Origin: Marivirga atlantica
GTDB taxonomy: Bacteria; Bacteroidota; Bacteroidia; Cytophagales; Cyclobacteriaceae
NCBI RefSeq assembly: GCF_016734805.1
Contig: NZ_JAERQG010000006.1
Coordinates: forward strand, 1 to 64,000
Length of the DNA stretch: 64,000 nt
Direction of reading: 5' to 3'
The notes under the pieces are model-generated. The model saw only the letters and a list, made by a program, of their open reading frames with translations. It had not been told where the DNA came from and did not search any database. The stretch's first letter is position 1. Each line of letters starts with the position of its first letter. The position numbers and the translations under genes were made by a program. This document shows positions 54,877 through 63,122 of this stretch, one piece after another.

Positions 54877-54897
54877 GTGATTTACGTAACGTATCAC
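54877..54897. promoter_or_regulatory. Possible LacI-type operator upstream of the surface-protein operon
   Basis: A 21-bp imperfect dyad with GTGAT and ATCAC at its ends and TTACGTAA inside, 100 bp upstream of the gene starting at 54777 and just after the LacI-family gene. LacI-family operators are similar-length dyads with a central CG. Weak evidence. Confidence 0.35.
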
Positions 54898-54925
54898 ATA
54901 TACGAAATATAATAAGGGCATTACA

Positions 54926-55933
54926 TTATCTACTTGACTCTCTTTCTATAAGTTCTGCTTCAGTGAAAATCTGTCTGTTCATACTACTCTGAATTCCTGT
55001 TTTCTGAACCTCTAACAACATTTTAACTGATTCCCTACCCATTTTCTCCGGCATTTGTGTCACTGTACTCAAGCTTGGTGAAACCATTGTACCTACATCA
55101 TCTCTTCCGAAACCAATTACTTTAATTTGCTCAGGTATTTTCACTCCCCTCTCTTTTAATTTATTCATAGCCGTAATAGCGATAGGATCACTCACGGCAA
55201 AAATACCATCCACATCACCACTTACTAAAATCTTGTCAATCCATGATTCTTTAAATTGAGATGTTTCATAACCGGTTTCTATAATCAATTTATCATCCAC
55301 TTTAATACCGTGCTTTTCTAAAGCTGCTAAATAACCCTCCTTTCTTCTTCTACTATTTCTTAATCCTGAAGGACCAGCTAAATGGACTATTTTCTTGCAT
55401 CCCTTTTCAATCAAGTGCTCAGTTGCAATTTTACCTGATTCATAATCATCAGCCTCTACCTGATTAACATGCTTAGCGTCTATCCCCCTATCAAAGAATA
55501 TCACAGGAACTCCCTGCTCTTCAACTTCTTTAAAGTGATCGTAATTTTTTGTTTCCTGAGATACTGAAACCAAAATACCCTCAGCTCCGCTAGCGACTAA
55601 TGTATAGAGCTGAGCAATCTCCGTTTCCATATTTTCATTTGACTGACAGATTACAACACGGAGTTCTTCTTTATTAGCCACTTCTTGCATACCACTTATA
55701 GCATGAGCAAAAAATGGATTCTTTAAGCTAGGAACTATTACACCAATAAGTTTCGTCTTTTTGGTTCTAAGAGCTGAAGCCCATGTATTCTTCTGATAGT
55801 TCAGCTTTTTAGCCACTCTACGTACCGCACGCTTTGTTTTTTCGCTGATGTTCTTGTTATCACTTAAAGCCCTGGAAACGGTTGAAGGTGAAACTCCTAA
55901 TTCTTTAGCTATATCCTTGATAGTGTTACTCAT
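54926..55933 (-). CDS. LacI-family transcriptional regulator
   Basis: A 335-residue repressor. The N-terminal helix-turn-helix and hinge (TIKDIAKELGVSPSTVSRALSD) are typical, followed by a periplasmic-binding-protein-like sensor domain (LIGVIVPSLKNPFFAHAISGM, DGIFAVSDPIAITAMNKLKE). Sugar-binding residues are not predictable. It is upstream of the T9SS surface-protein operon on the same strand and may control it in response to a carbohydrate. Confidence 0.92.
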   Translation of the reverse strand: MSNTIKDIAKELGVSPSTVSRALSDNKNISEKTKRAVRRVAKKLNYQKNTWASALRTKKTKLIGVIVPSLKNPFFAHAISGMQEVANKEELRVVICQSNENMETEIAQLYTLVASGAEGILVSVSQETKNYDHFKEVEEQGVPVIFFDRGIDAKHVNQVEADDYESGKIATEHLIEKGCKKIVHLAGPSGLRNSRRRKEGYLAALEKHGIKVDDKLIIETGYETSQFKESWIDKILVSGDVDGIFAVSDPIAITAMNKLKERGVKIPEQIKVIGFGRDDVGTMVSPSLSTVTQMPEKMGRESVKMLLEVQKTGIQSSMNRQIFTEAELIERESSR

Positions 55934-56255
55934 ATACTTTTCCTTAATGGCAGTTTAAAAAAGCACCTAATTTTATACTAATTACGAATTTTTATAATCA
56001 ATTAACACATTAAAGAACCTTAAAAATTAAAATTTCATCAATTGATAATATAAAAACATTAAATACTAAGCTCTAAGACAAATGCATATACAAATTTTGA
56101 TTGGCAATTTATAAACATAAAGTGATACTGGATTTATCACCTTTATATTCCTTCATAAGTTATGGTGGTGAAAATTAGATACGAAGAAACAATCGTAACA
56201 TTTTTGAGCTTAAAAAAAGTTGAGAAAAGAAAATTTTAAAGCACTAATAAAACAA
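55934..56255. other. AT-rich intergenic region without a recognisable gene
   Basis: 322 bp between the LacI start and the tRNA terminator. It must hold the LacI promoter. The sequence is dominated by A/T runs, and I see no ORF, dyad or RNA that I can support. Confidence 0.5.
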
Positions 56256-56287
56256 AAAAGCCATTCCGAATATTCGAAATGGCTTTT
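56256..56287 (-). terminator. Terminator of the original tRNA-Thr gene
   Basis: AAAAGCCATT (56256-56265) pairs with AATGGCTTTT (56278-56287); the loop holds a further CGAATATTCG dyad. On the leftward strand a T-run follows. It lies 6 bp past the tRNA 3' end, as expected for a tRNA transcription unit. Confidence 0.75.
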
Positions 56288-56293
56288 AAAAAG

Positions 56294-56335
56294 AGCCTCT
56301 TGCCGGGATCGAACCAGCGACCTACTGATTACAAG
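56294..56335 (-). other. 3' half of tRNA-Thr(UGU), attachment-site scar of the integrated element
   Basis: Read leftward: CTTGTAATCAGTAGGTC (anticodon TGT), then the T-arm GGTTCGATCC, then the acceptor 3' strand AAGAGGC. The anticodon 5' stem, D-arm and 5' acceptor strand (which would be GCCTCTT) are absent; upstream sequence diverges just before the anticodon loop. This is the normal left junction (att) of an element that inserted into the 3' part of a tRNA gene. The intact tRNA should lie at the other junction, outside the window. Confidence 0.8.
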
Positions 56336-56531
56336 TGACCAGACATACGGTCTATATTGATCTTCAAAAATTCATAACTATTTGATAAACAAAGATATAA
56401 ATAAATAATCGGAGTGATTAGGGTTCATCAAAAACCATCTTAAACCACAAAAGGTATTCAAAAAATGTTCAAAATGTCTTGATTCATTTGCCTGCTTAGT
56501 TTACTTTAGATGTAACTTAAAATAGCATTTT

Positions 56532-57818
56532 ATGGCCAAATTGAACCTCATGCCCGATCCCAGATACAACAAAACAGACAAGTGTCCTTTGGTAATACGC
56601 ATATCGCATAAAGGAAAACCGAAATACCTGAAGACCGGGTTTATCCTGAACTCTAAAGAATGGGACGAGAAAAGAAAGCAGATTAAGAGTTCTTTTACAA
56701 ACTCGGTAAGAGCAAATTCAAAGGTCCAAAAAAAGATGTCGCTGGCGCAGGATGTATTGTCTGATCACCATGCAGTTCTCAAGGAGCTAACCGCTGATCA
56801 AATCACCAACCTGATCATACAGCGATTTGAGGAAAATGATAAAGAAAAACTGCCCCCTACCCACAACCTAGCACCTAAATCCCGAAAAACCACCCTCAAA
56901 GAATATGGAGAAAAGATTATTGCCCGCTATAAAAAAGCTAACCGCTTCGGGATGGTCGGTTCTTTTGAAGATGCACTGGTTACATTCTTAAAATTTCATA
57001 ATAACGACAAACTTTTGCTTACCGATATTGACGAAACGTTCTTGGAAGATTTAGAAGCAGATTACCTCGGGCAGGGTCTCAAGCTGAATGGACTGGGTAC
57101 TAAATTACGTGCAGTACGAAGAATTTATAACCTAGCCATAAAAGACAAGGATACCGAACTGAATGAGACGCACTATCCATTTGGTAAATCCGGCTATTCT
57201 ATCAGAACAGAAAAAGCAAAAAAAAGGGCGATAAACCTAGAGGCCATTCAGGCTATCCGTGACTTAGACTACCCAATAAACTCCACACGATGGCATCACC
57301 GTAACTATTTTCTATTCATGTTCAATATGCGTGGAATGAATTTTATTGATTTAGCTTTTCTTCCCACCGATGCTATACAAGGAGATCGTTTGAAATACAA
57401 ACGTACAAAAACCAAACGTGGAAACAGTGTTAAGGAATTCAATATCAAAATTACCGAAGAAGCCCAGTACATTCTGGATTATTATGCCGACCCGAAAAAT
57501 GACAAGGGTCTGACTTTTCCTATTATGCGAGACGTAATTGACTCAGCCGACAAGGAGTATATTTATAAATTGTACCAGAATCGCTTGCGTAACCATAACA
57601 GACGGTTGGCATTTATAGGCGAGGCTGTTGGGCTTAAAGAAAACCTCACCACTTATGTAGCGAGACATACTTTTGCAACTGCCGGACTTCATAAAGGCAT
57701 TTCCAAAGCACAAATTGGCGACATGCTGGGACATACCAACTACTATACTACCGAGGCTTACTTTGATGATTTTGATAAGGATGTACTCGATGATGCTGCG
57801 GATCAGATTTTGGGATGA
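56532..57818 (+). CDS. Tyrosine-type site-specific integrase
   Basis: A 428-residue tyrosine recombinase. The N-terminal arm-binding domain spans about residues 1-95 (LVIRISHKGKPKYLKTGFIL), the core-binding SAM-like domain about 110-215, and the catalytic domain about 225-425. Catalytic residues visible: Arg in FNMRGMNFIDLAF, Arg in the HxxR-equivalent VARHTFATAGL, His in MLGHTNYYTTEAY, and the nucleophile Tyr in TTEAYFDDF. It lies just inside the tRNA-Thr att site and most likely inserted this element there. Confidence 0.92.
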   Translation: MAKLNLMPDPRYNKTDKCPLVIRISHKGKPKYLKTGFILNSKEWDEKRKQIKSSFTNSVRANSKVQKKMSLAQDVLSDHHAVLKELTADQITNLIIQRFEENDKEKLPPTHNLAPKSRKTTLKEYGEKIIARYKKANRFGMVGSFEDALVTFLKFHNNDKLLLTDIDETFLEDLEADYLGQGLKLNGLGTKLRAVRRIYNLAIKDKDTELNETHYPFGKSGYSIRTEKAKKRAINLEAIQAIRDLDYPINSTRWHHRNYFLFMFNMRGMNFIDLAFLPTDAIQGDRLKYKRTKTKRGNSVKEFNIKITEEAQYILDYYADPKNDKGLTFPIMRDVIDSADKEYIYKLYQNRLRNHNRRLAFIGEAVGLKENLTTYVARHTFATAGLHKGISKAQIGDMLGHTNYYTTEAYFDDFDKDVLDDAADQILG

Positions 57819-57831
57819 TGTCGTGCTGAAG

Positions 57832-58497
57832 TTAACGGAACAGCTTGTGAAATAGACTCTTTTTTCTTTCCAAAACCACGCTATACAAACTATCTCCCTG
57901 AGTGTTGGGGTTGTCAAATCTAATTTCTGCCACGGCTTGTTTTCTTCGAAATAAATTGAAGGGCGCTTTGCCAGGTCTTTTGTAATAGTGAAAAACTTCA
58001 AAATTATGTATGACCTTGTATTCAGCAAACAGTGTATCTAACGAAGGCACGTACAAACCGTTGAACTTAAGGTCTGAATTATTGAGGGTAAACTTTTTAG
58101 CTGGGATGGGTGGTAAATCTTGTTTTGATTCAATCAAATAGACAGTATCTACTGAGCCGGTTTGGAAAGTTCCGCTAGTGGATGACCTGACCGAAGAGTA
58201 GCTAATCAGGTTCCTTTTTAGGTTACCGACTTCCTTTCTTATTGTTTCCTTCAGATCAGCCTCCAGTACCAGTTTGGCGTTGGCGGCATCAATTTTTGCA
58301 ATTTCAGCCCGGATACGGTTTTTTCCGGCATCATCTCGCCAGATTTCAACCTCTCTTTGCTTAAGGCTGTAGATTTCTTTAAAATCTTCGGTTTTCTGTT
58401 TCTCCTTTCTTAGAAAAAAGAAAAGTACGATAATAATAATGGCCTGGAGTATCCAGTAATACTTTTTGATGAAGTTGAAGATCGTGAGAAATGTCAT
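57832..58497 (-). CDS. Phage-type membrane-anchored coiled-coil protein
   Basis: A 221-residue protein with one N-terminal helix (WILQAIIIIVLFFFL) followed by a charged coiled coil to about residue 95 (LKQREVEIWRDDAGKNRIRA) and a beta-rich C-terminal half (VDTVYLIESKQDLPPIPAK). This layout resembles accessory lysis or DUF6549-like proteins of Bacteroidota phages, but I cannot assign a family. It converges with the integrase 13 bp away and starts 2 bp after the stop of the next gene. Confidence 0.7.
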   Translation of the reverse strand: MTFLTIFNFIKKYYWILQAIIIIVLFFFLRKEKQKTEDFKEIYSLKQREVEIWRDDAGKNRIRAEIAKIDAANAKLVLEADLKETIRKEVGNLKRNLISYSSVRSSTSGTFQTGSVDTVYLIESKQDLPPIPAKKFTLNNSDLKFNGLYVPSLDTLFAEYKVIHNFEVFHYYKRPGKAPFNLFRRKQAVAEIRFDNPNTQGDSLYSVVLERKKSLFHKLFR

Positions 58498-58499
58498 GA

Positions 58500-58805
58500 C
58501 TAGTTTCCTTTAGAATTTTCTGAACGGTCTTCTTTGTCCTTTAGCTCCAGCTTGATTTCATAGAGCAACCTGGTCATTTCTGAGTTAGTTTTGGAGAATT
58601 GAAGAAACAGCTTTTCCTGTGTAAGCTTGAGTTCAGCGTTATTTTGCTTTTCAGTTGTCACTTCATATTCCAGCCGGGCCAGTCGTACATTCACATTGAC
58701 CCACATGGTAATGATCACGATAAGCAAACTGACCGAGCTAAAAATCAAGTGCCCCATATTCAGGGTGGTGTTCAACCGTATGATCGCATTATTCTCCTTC
58801 TCCAT
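58500..58805 (-). CDS. Small membrane protein with coiled-coil tail
   Basis: A 101-residue protein starting at ATG 58805 (a TTG five codons earlier is possible). A membrane helix at about residues 18-40 (MGHLIFSSVSLLIVIITMWV) is followed by a heptad-rich tail. It overlaps the end of the ATPase gene and precedes another membrane/coiled-coil gene by 2 bp. The pair resembles phage holin/spanin-type or signalling membrane proteins. Function unknown. Confidence 0.65.
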   Translation of the reverse strand: MEKENNAIIRLNTTLNMGHLIFSSVSLLIVIITMWVNVNVRLARLEYEVTTEKQNNAELKLTQEKLFLQFSKTNSEMTRLLYEIKLELKDKEDRSENSKGN

Positions 58806-59991
58806 TTTCTTGTTCTTCAAAATTGTTAATTATTTTCTGTTGGGTGATGTTGTACTGAATACCCGTTACTCCATATCGGTTCTTGGTGGCCACTGCATAA
58901 TTATTGGTGAAAGTGTCATCCACCTTCACTACTTCCAGGTTGATACCGGAATCAAACAAAGGTGCTGTACCTCCGCGTATGGTTCCTTGTGTTGTGCGCT
59001 GAAAAATGATGATAAAGATGGTGTTCGGGAACTCCTTTCTTAGCCGGTCAAATTCTGTGGACTTTACATGCAGCTTGTTCCAACTGTCAATGATGATTAC
59101 TTCAAAATCTTTGGCAGCTTTTCTGATGGTATCAAATCCTTCCGGTAGCTGATCGGTGATAAAAATATTGTTTCTGTTTTCTGCTTCCAGGTATTCTTCC
59201 CTCATCCTTCTGACAAGATCAGATTTACGGCCAATCTCTAGGGAAAACATGGCTACTTTCATATCAATATCCGCAAATCCATTGGCCAGTTGATAACTGA
59301 AGCGGGTCTTTCCACCTCCCTGGTCACCCTCCAGAGTGATGGCCAGCTCAAACCGCTCCAGGTCTCCCATCAGTGTACCTAAATCACCTGCCAGCCTGAA
59401 TGAATTTTCAGAGGGTGCTTCATCAATTTCATTCATGGAGTCAAAAATGCTCCTCTTTCGCTTTACTGTAAGCTTTGGGTTTTTTTCAGTTAAAGAAGGG
59501 GCACCCACTCCATTCAAAGCCTGCACCTTCTTAGCTCCTGATTCCAGCTCATTTCTCCATGCGTCATTGATGGTAATCCTGACTTTGCCATTATCTGGAA
59601 GTCCATTGTATTGCTTAATCAGTACTTCCTGTATTTTGGTAATGTTCCTTGCCTGTAATGATGACTTTCTGATTTGCTTGGTAAGAATAGCTTTCTGCAA
59701 GGATTTGATGTAAAGTCCTAGCTGATGCTTCGTTTTTGTCCGGTCATGCATTTTTAGGAATTTCTCTACAAACCTTTTTGCAGCATCGTTTCCCTGCTTC
59801 AGGTGGTTATTCAGTTTTTGAATGTAGAGGTCTATAGATTCGGTTACAGTGGGATCCTGTTTGTACCAGGCATTGGCCTCCAGGAAGAATTCATGTCCTC
59901 CTTGAAGTACTTTGGGCAGGGTTCGTAGATTGACTTCCTGAATTTTCTCTGAATAATTGTTGATCGAAATCATAAGCCAAGGATAGGCCAT
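58789..59991 (-). CDS. RecA/DnaB-like ATPase of the integrated element
   Basis: A 400-residue protein. Residues 1-170 are helical with no motif that I recognise. From about residue 195 a RecA/DnaB-type P-loop domain is present: Walker A GDQGGGKT (222-229), an acidic AFSLE-like strand (VAMFSLEIG), and Walker B VIIIDSW (298-303), followed by FQRTTQGTIRGG. This fits a DNA-handling ATPase such as a helicase or strand-exchange factor. It reads into the small membrane-protein gene with a short overlap and probably supports element replication. Confidence 0.75.
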   Translation of the reverse strand: MAYPWLMISINNYSEKIQEVNLRTLPKVLQGGHEFFLEANAWYKQDPTVTESIDLYIQKLNNHLKQGNDAAKRFVEKFLKMHDRTKTKHQLGLYIKSLQKAILTKQIRKSSLQARNITKIQEVLIKQYNGLPDNGKVRITINDAWRNELESGAKKVQALNGVGAPSLTEKNPKLTVKRKRSIFDSMNEIDEAPSENSFRLAGDLGTLMGDLERFELAITLEGDQGGGKTRFSYQLANGFADIDMKVAMFSLEIGRKSDLVRRMREEYLEAENRNNIFITDQLPEGFDTIRKAAKDFEVIIIDSWNKLHVKSTEFDRLRKEFPNTIFIIIFQRTTQGTIRGGTAPLFDSGINLEVVKVDDTFTNNYAVATKNRYGVTGIQYNITQQKIINNFEEQENGEGE

Positions 59992-60038
59992 TTCGCCAAT
60001 GTACTTTCGGGTTGATTCGGGTTGGGTTACAGTTAGAT

Positions 60039-62099
60039 TTAATCGGCTAAAATAAGATTTATTTTTAATGCCCTAGCCCGGACTTTCAAGAGATCAGCAA
60101 CACCATTCAATTCAGCTTTAATCGGATAATTAGCCGTCAGCACTTCGGTTTTAATTTTATTCGTCTGCTTTGTTACCGCCACACCTGTTTGTTTTGTAAC
60201 AGTATGCCATTTATGTTTTTTGGTAAATTTTTCCAGTACATCAGACGGGTAGCTACTCAGTAGAAACTTTCCTTTGACCTTGCTTAGGACATCAAGTAAG
60301 TCTGTAAAGTCTTTTTCGGTGTAGCCTTTATAATGGCCCATATCTGAATTGAAGTATGGTGGATCGCAATAGAAAAAACTATCTGTAGAGTCACGGCTTC
60401 TGATAACCTGAAGAGCATCATTGTTTTCAATGTCCACCATATCCAGCCGGTCTTTGATGGCTTCAGTAAAAGCAAGCTTCTTATTGACGAACCGCTTCAG
60501 GGTGCCATTGCTGTTTCGCTCATAAGCATAGCCACCAAATATCCGGGAAGAAAAACTCATATTGGTCTGCACCCAAAAAGCCCAGGCCCGTTTGACCAGA
60601 TCAAATTTACGAGCGCTCTTGAGGATTTCTTGTGCCTCCCGGTGTACCTGCCTGCTGTGTGGAGTGGACTGAACCTGCTTTTCCAGTTTATTAAAATCAA
60701 TGTGGCATACCCTGTAGAAATTAACCACCTCTCCATTGAGGTCATTGATTACTTCCATTTCTGAGGGTTCTTTGGCAAAGAAAACCGCTGCTCCTCCTAC
60801 AAAAGGTTCACAGTATAGTTTGTGCTCGGGAATGAGGGAAAGGATCAGGCTGACCAAACGTTGCTTTCCACCATAGTAGGTAATAGGGGTCTTTTTGACA
60901 AAATCAAGGTTTCCCAATGGTGATTCTAGAGTGCCATTATTCGATTTGTACTGCCCTTTTGGTTTTAAACTATTCACGATATTTTCGCCAACTACATGTA
61001 CTACCGGTACACTCACCGCATTGCCCAACAACTGATATCTTTGGCTGTCGCTGATCTCTATTGTTTCCCCATCCAGTATTCCTTTGCTTGTCCAGCCATC
61101 AGGAAAACCCTGGAGCCGCTCACATTCCAAGGGTGTGAACCTACGGATCGTTTTCATGTTGGTTAGTAAATTTTCCCGCTCGGTATTGGTAGTTAAGGCC
61201 CCGGTGATCCCATCTTCCCGTACTTCAAACTCCCGCTCTCGGAATGGTGCATAGTCTTTTCCTATCTTCTGGTTCTTTCTCCGGATGGCTTTGGCTTTCT
61301 CTGTTCTCACAGTACGCATAGGATGCCATTTTTCTAGCAGAAAGTTATGATCGTCAGATTGGGTGATACAATTGGTAACTCCTGCTTTTCGGATATTGAG
61401 GTTTTCTCCCTTTTCATACTTCTTACCTCTCAGGGTGAGGATGTACGGAGAGTAATTCCCACTCTCTCCAACCTTGGTGTTTATTGTCGGAGCAATGTTG
61501 GCTTGTGTGATGCTTTCATGGCTTTTTTCAACCGCTTGATGATTTGTTCCGATAGGAAATACTTCGGGCCGGGCTTGGCTTCTAAGAGATCCGACAAGGT
61601 ACACCCGCTCTCTGTTTTGAGGTAGAAACCAGGATGTATTAAGCAGTTGCCATTGGAGGTCATAAACCCCAAGGTCGGCAAACGCCCGCAGTACGATTTC
61701 AAAGTCTTTGCCCTGGTTACTGAAGAAAAGTCCTTTGACGTTTTCAAAGATAAACAGACGGGGCTTGAGTTCATGGAGTATTCTAACTGCTTCAAAAAAG
61801 AGTCGGCTTCTTTTTCCTTTGATCCCTTTCCTTTTTCCAGCAATGGGTAGATCCTGGCATGGAGATCCGAACGTGACAATGTCAGGTGGTTCAATTTTTC
61901 CTTTTTTGACTGTTTCAACGGGTCCGGCATGGATGGCTTGTTTAAAGTTGTATTGGTAGTTGGCAATGGCATATTTGTCAATTTCACTGAAGTAATGCTT
62001 TTTAAATGAAAAACCAGCATCAGACAGGCCTTTGGGAAACCCGCCTATACCGCTGAAAAGATCGAGTAGGATTAGCCCTTTCATATCAATCTTTTTCAT
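60039..62099 (-). CDS. Fused C5-cytosine and N6-adenine DNA methyltransferase
   Basis: A 686-residue two-enzyme chain. Residues 1-375 are a C5-cytosine methyltransferase: SAM motif LLDLFSGIGGF, catalytic Cys81 in GSPCQDL, ENVKGL (119-124), QNRERV (161-166), a target-recognition region (about 170-315) and QLLGNAVSVPV near 356-366. Residues 405-686 are a D12/Dam-type N6-adenine methyltransferase with YYGGKQRL (SAM loop) and DPPY (579-582). All catalytic motifs are intact in both halves. The ATG overlaps the upstream stop as ATGA. It probably protects element DNA; no cognate restriction enzyme is evident. Confidence 0.9.
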   Translation of the reverse strand: MKKIDMKGLILLDLFSGIGGFPKGLSDAGFSFKKHYFSEIDKYAIANYQYNFKQAIHAGPVETVKKGKIEPPDIVTFGSPCQDLPIAGKRKGIKGKRSRLFFEAVRILHELKPRLFIFENVKGLFFSNQGKDFEIVLRAFADLGVYDLQWQLLNTSWFLPQNRERVYLVGSLRSQARPEVFPIGTNHQAVEKSHESITQANIAPTINTKVGESGNYSPYILTLRGKKYEKGENLNIRKAGVTNCITQSDDHNFLLEKWHPMRTVRTEKAKAIRRKNQKIGKDYAPFREREFEVREDGITGALTTNTERENLLTNMKTIRRFTPLECERLQGFPDGWTSKGILDGETIEISDSQRYQLLGNAVSVPVVHVVGENIVNSLKPKGQYKSNNGTLESPLGNLDFVKKTPITYYGGKQRLVSLILSLIPEHKLYCEPFVGGAAVFFAKEPSEMEVINDLNGEVVNFYRVCHIDFNKLEKQVQSTPHSRQVHREAQEILKSARKFDLVKRAWAFWVQTNMSFSSRIFGGYAYERNSNGTLKRFVNKKLAFTEAIKDRLDMVDIENNDALQVIRSRDSTDSFFYCDPPYFNSDMGHYKGYTEKDFTDLLDVLSKVKGKFLLSSYPSDVLEKFTKKHKWHTVTKQTGVAVTKQTNKIKTEVLTANYPIKAELNGVADLLKVRARALKINLILAD

Positions 62100-62335
62100 T
62101 TCTTTCTGGCAACCTTTCTGGGTTTCTTCTTTGCAGCCACCAGAGGGTCAAGTACGTCTTCCACATTGTGCAATTCGGTAATTAGGACCTTACGAATGGT
62201 ATCGGACTGACCGATGGAATTATGAAAGCTGATTTGCTCGGTCAGGTGCCGCTGGTAACACTTTAATGCTTTGATGATGACTTCATCCTGTTTTGTCCTG
62301 GTCATGATTTCTTTGTTTTTTTGAACATTATTCAT
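62096..62335 (-). CDS. Small hypothetical protein upstream of the double methyltransferase
   Basis: A 79-residue protein starting at ATG 62335. Helical middle (KQDEVIIKALKCYQRHLTEQ) and a basic C-terminal tail (KKKPRKVARKK). Its stop overlaps the methyltransferase start by 4 bp. A start 4 codons upstream overlaps the preceding gene by 20 bp, and one 10 codons downstream (MTRTKQDE) is also possible. No family recognised. Confidence 0.6.
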   Translation of the reverse strand: MNNVQKNKEIMTRTKQDEVIIKALKCYQRHLTEQISFHNSIGQSDTIRKVLITELHNVEDVLDPLVAAKKKPRKVARKK

Positions 62336-62864
62336 ATCGTACCGCATCGGTGGCTCTGCGCCTGAAGACCATCAAAGCGTGTTCCTCTGACTGGCCGAAA
62401 ACAGGTGGAAGTACATACTCATCAATCTTTTCAGCTATCTTGTTGAGCTCTTGAGTTGGCCAGCCTGCTTCGTTTTGTGTTGCCAGAACAAATAACAACC
62501 CTCCTACTGTTAGGAGTTGTAAGGTGTGATGGATGAAGGTTACCACCATCGGCAATGGAGCGGCATGCGGATAATCCGGATAAAAATAGTTGTGGTACGG
62601 TGGCCAGCCAATGGCGAGGGCGAATGGATAACCAGGTAGATGGCTTACCTTATGATACGAATCAGTTGATGGCCATTCAAAAAGCGTCTCCAGATGAAGG
62701 TTCTTATAATGAACCTGCGAACTGATCCTGTGATACTTATTCTCAGCCTGGAATACAATGGCATTCTGGTCTGACTTGTAACCATGATGCTTTGCCAGTT
62801 TCCAAACCAAGTCATTCAATTCTTCAGTGCTCATCACTGGATGCAAATGCTTCAATATTTCCAT
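62328..62864 (-). CDS. PPY-motif protein, degenerate methyltransferase-like
   Basis: A 178-residue protein. Residues 80-130 read PFALAIGWPPYHNYFYPDYP then LQLLTVGGLLFVLATQ, which has the order of a methyltransferase motif IV (usually NPPY) and the following helix-strand, with Trp in place of the Asn/Asp. The SAM-binding motif I is not visible. It may be a decayed or non-catalytic relative of an adenine methyltransferase, or unrelated. It lies just upstream of the double methyltransferase operon genes. Confidence 0.55.
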   Translation of the reverse strand: MEILKHLHPVMSTEELNDLVWKLAKHHGYKSDQNAIVFQAENKYHRISSQVHYKNLHLETLFEWPSTDSYHKVSHLPGYPFALAIGWPPYHNYFYPDYPHAAPLPMVVTFIHHTLQLLTVGGLLFVLATQNEAGWPTQELNKIAEKIDEYVLPPVFGQSEEHALMVFRRRATDAVRYE

Positions 62865-62875
62865 ACCAGGCCGAC

Positions 62876-63046
62876 TTAAAGCTTACCGGAATTCTTTAAT
62901 TCACGGGTAGCCCGCTGAATGGCTTTTGTCCAGGCCTCACCCTTTTTCCGGGTACGCTTGGCATGTCGGCTAATCATTGTCACTCTCTTAGTATTGGCTG
63001 TTTTACCGGAAGTTGATCTTCTTTTAGTTGTCTTCTTTCTTGCCAT
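62876..63046 (-). CDS. Very basic small protein
   Basis: A 56-residue protein starting at ATG 63046 (a TTG six codons earlier is less likely). The composition is dominated by Lys, Arg, Ser and Thr (MARKKTTKRRSTSGKTANTK), with a short helical end (WTKAIQRATRELKNSG). This is consistent with a nucleic-acid-binding protein of the element. No family recognised. Confidence 0.55.
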   Translation of the reverse strand: MARKKTTKRRSTSGKTANTKRVTMISRHAKRTRKKGEAWTKAIQRATRELKNSGKL

Positions 63047-63122
63047 GATTGCTTTTTTTAACAATCATAGCACAGATCAGAAAACTGCTTTCGGCTTGAT
63101 TCGGGAAAAGGAGTTTTATGAA

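Noticed and set aside
56294-56370. Complete tRNA gene next to the integrase
   Set aside because: The 5' acceptor strand, D-arm and 5' anticodon stem are missing; only the 3' half is present.
57543-58028. 161-residue leftward frame across the integrase end
   Set aside because: It lies antisense to the catalytic domain of the integrase and overlaps a better-supported gene.
61481-62020. 179-residue frame inside the methyltransferase gene
   Set aside because: The overlapping frame carries all C5 methyltransferase motifs; this one is a shadow in another frame.
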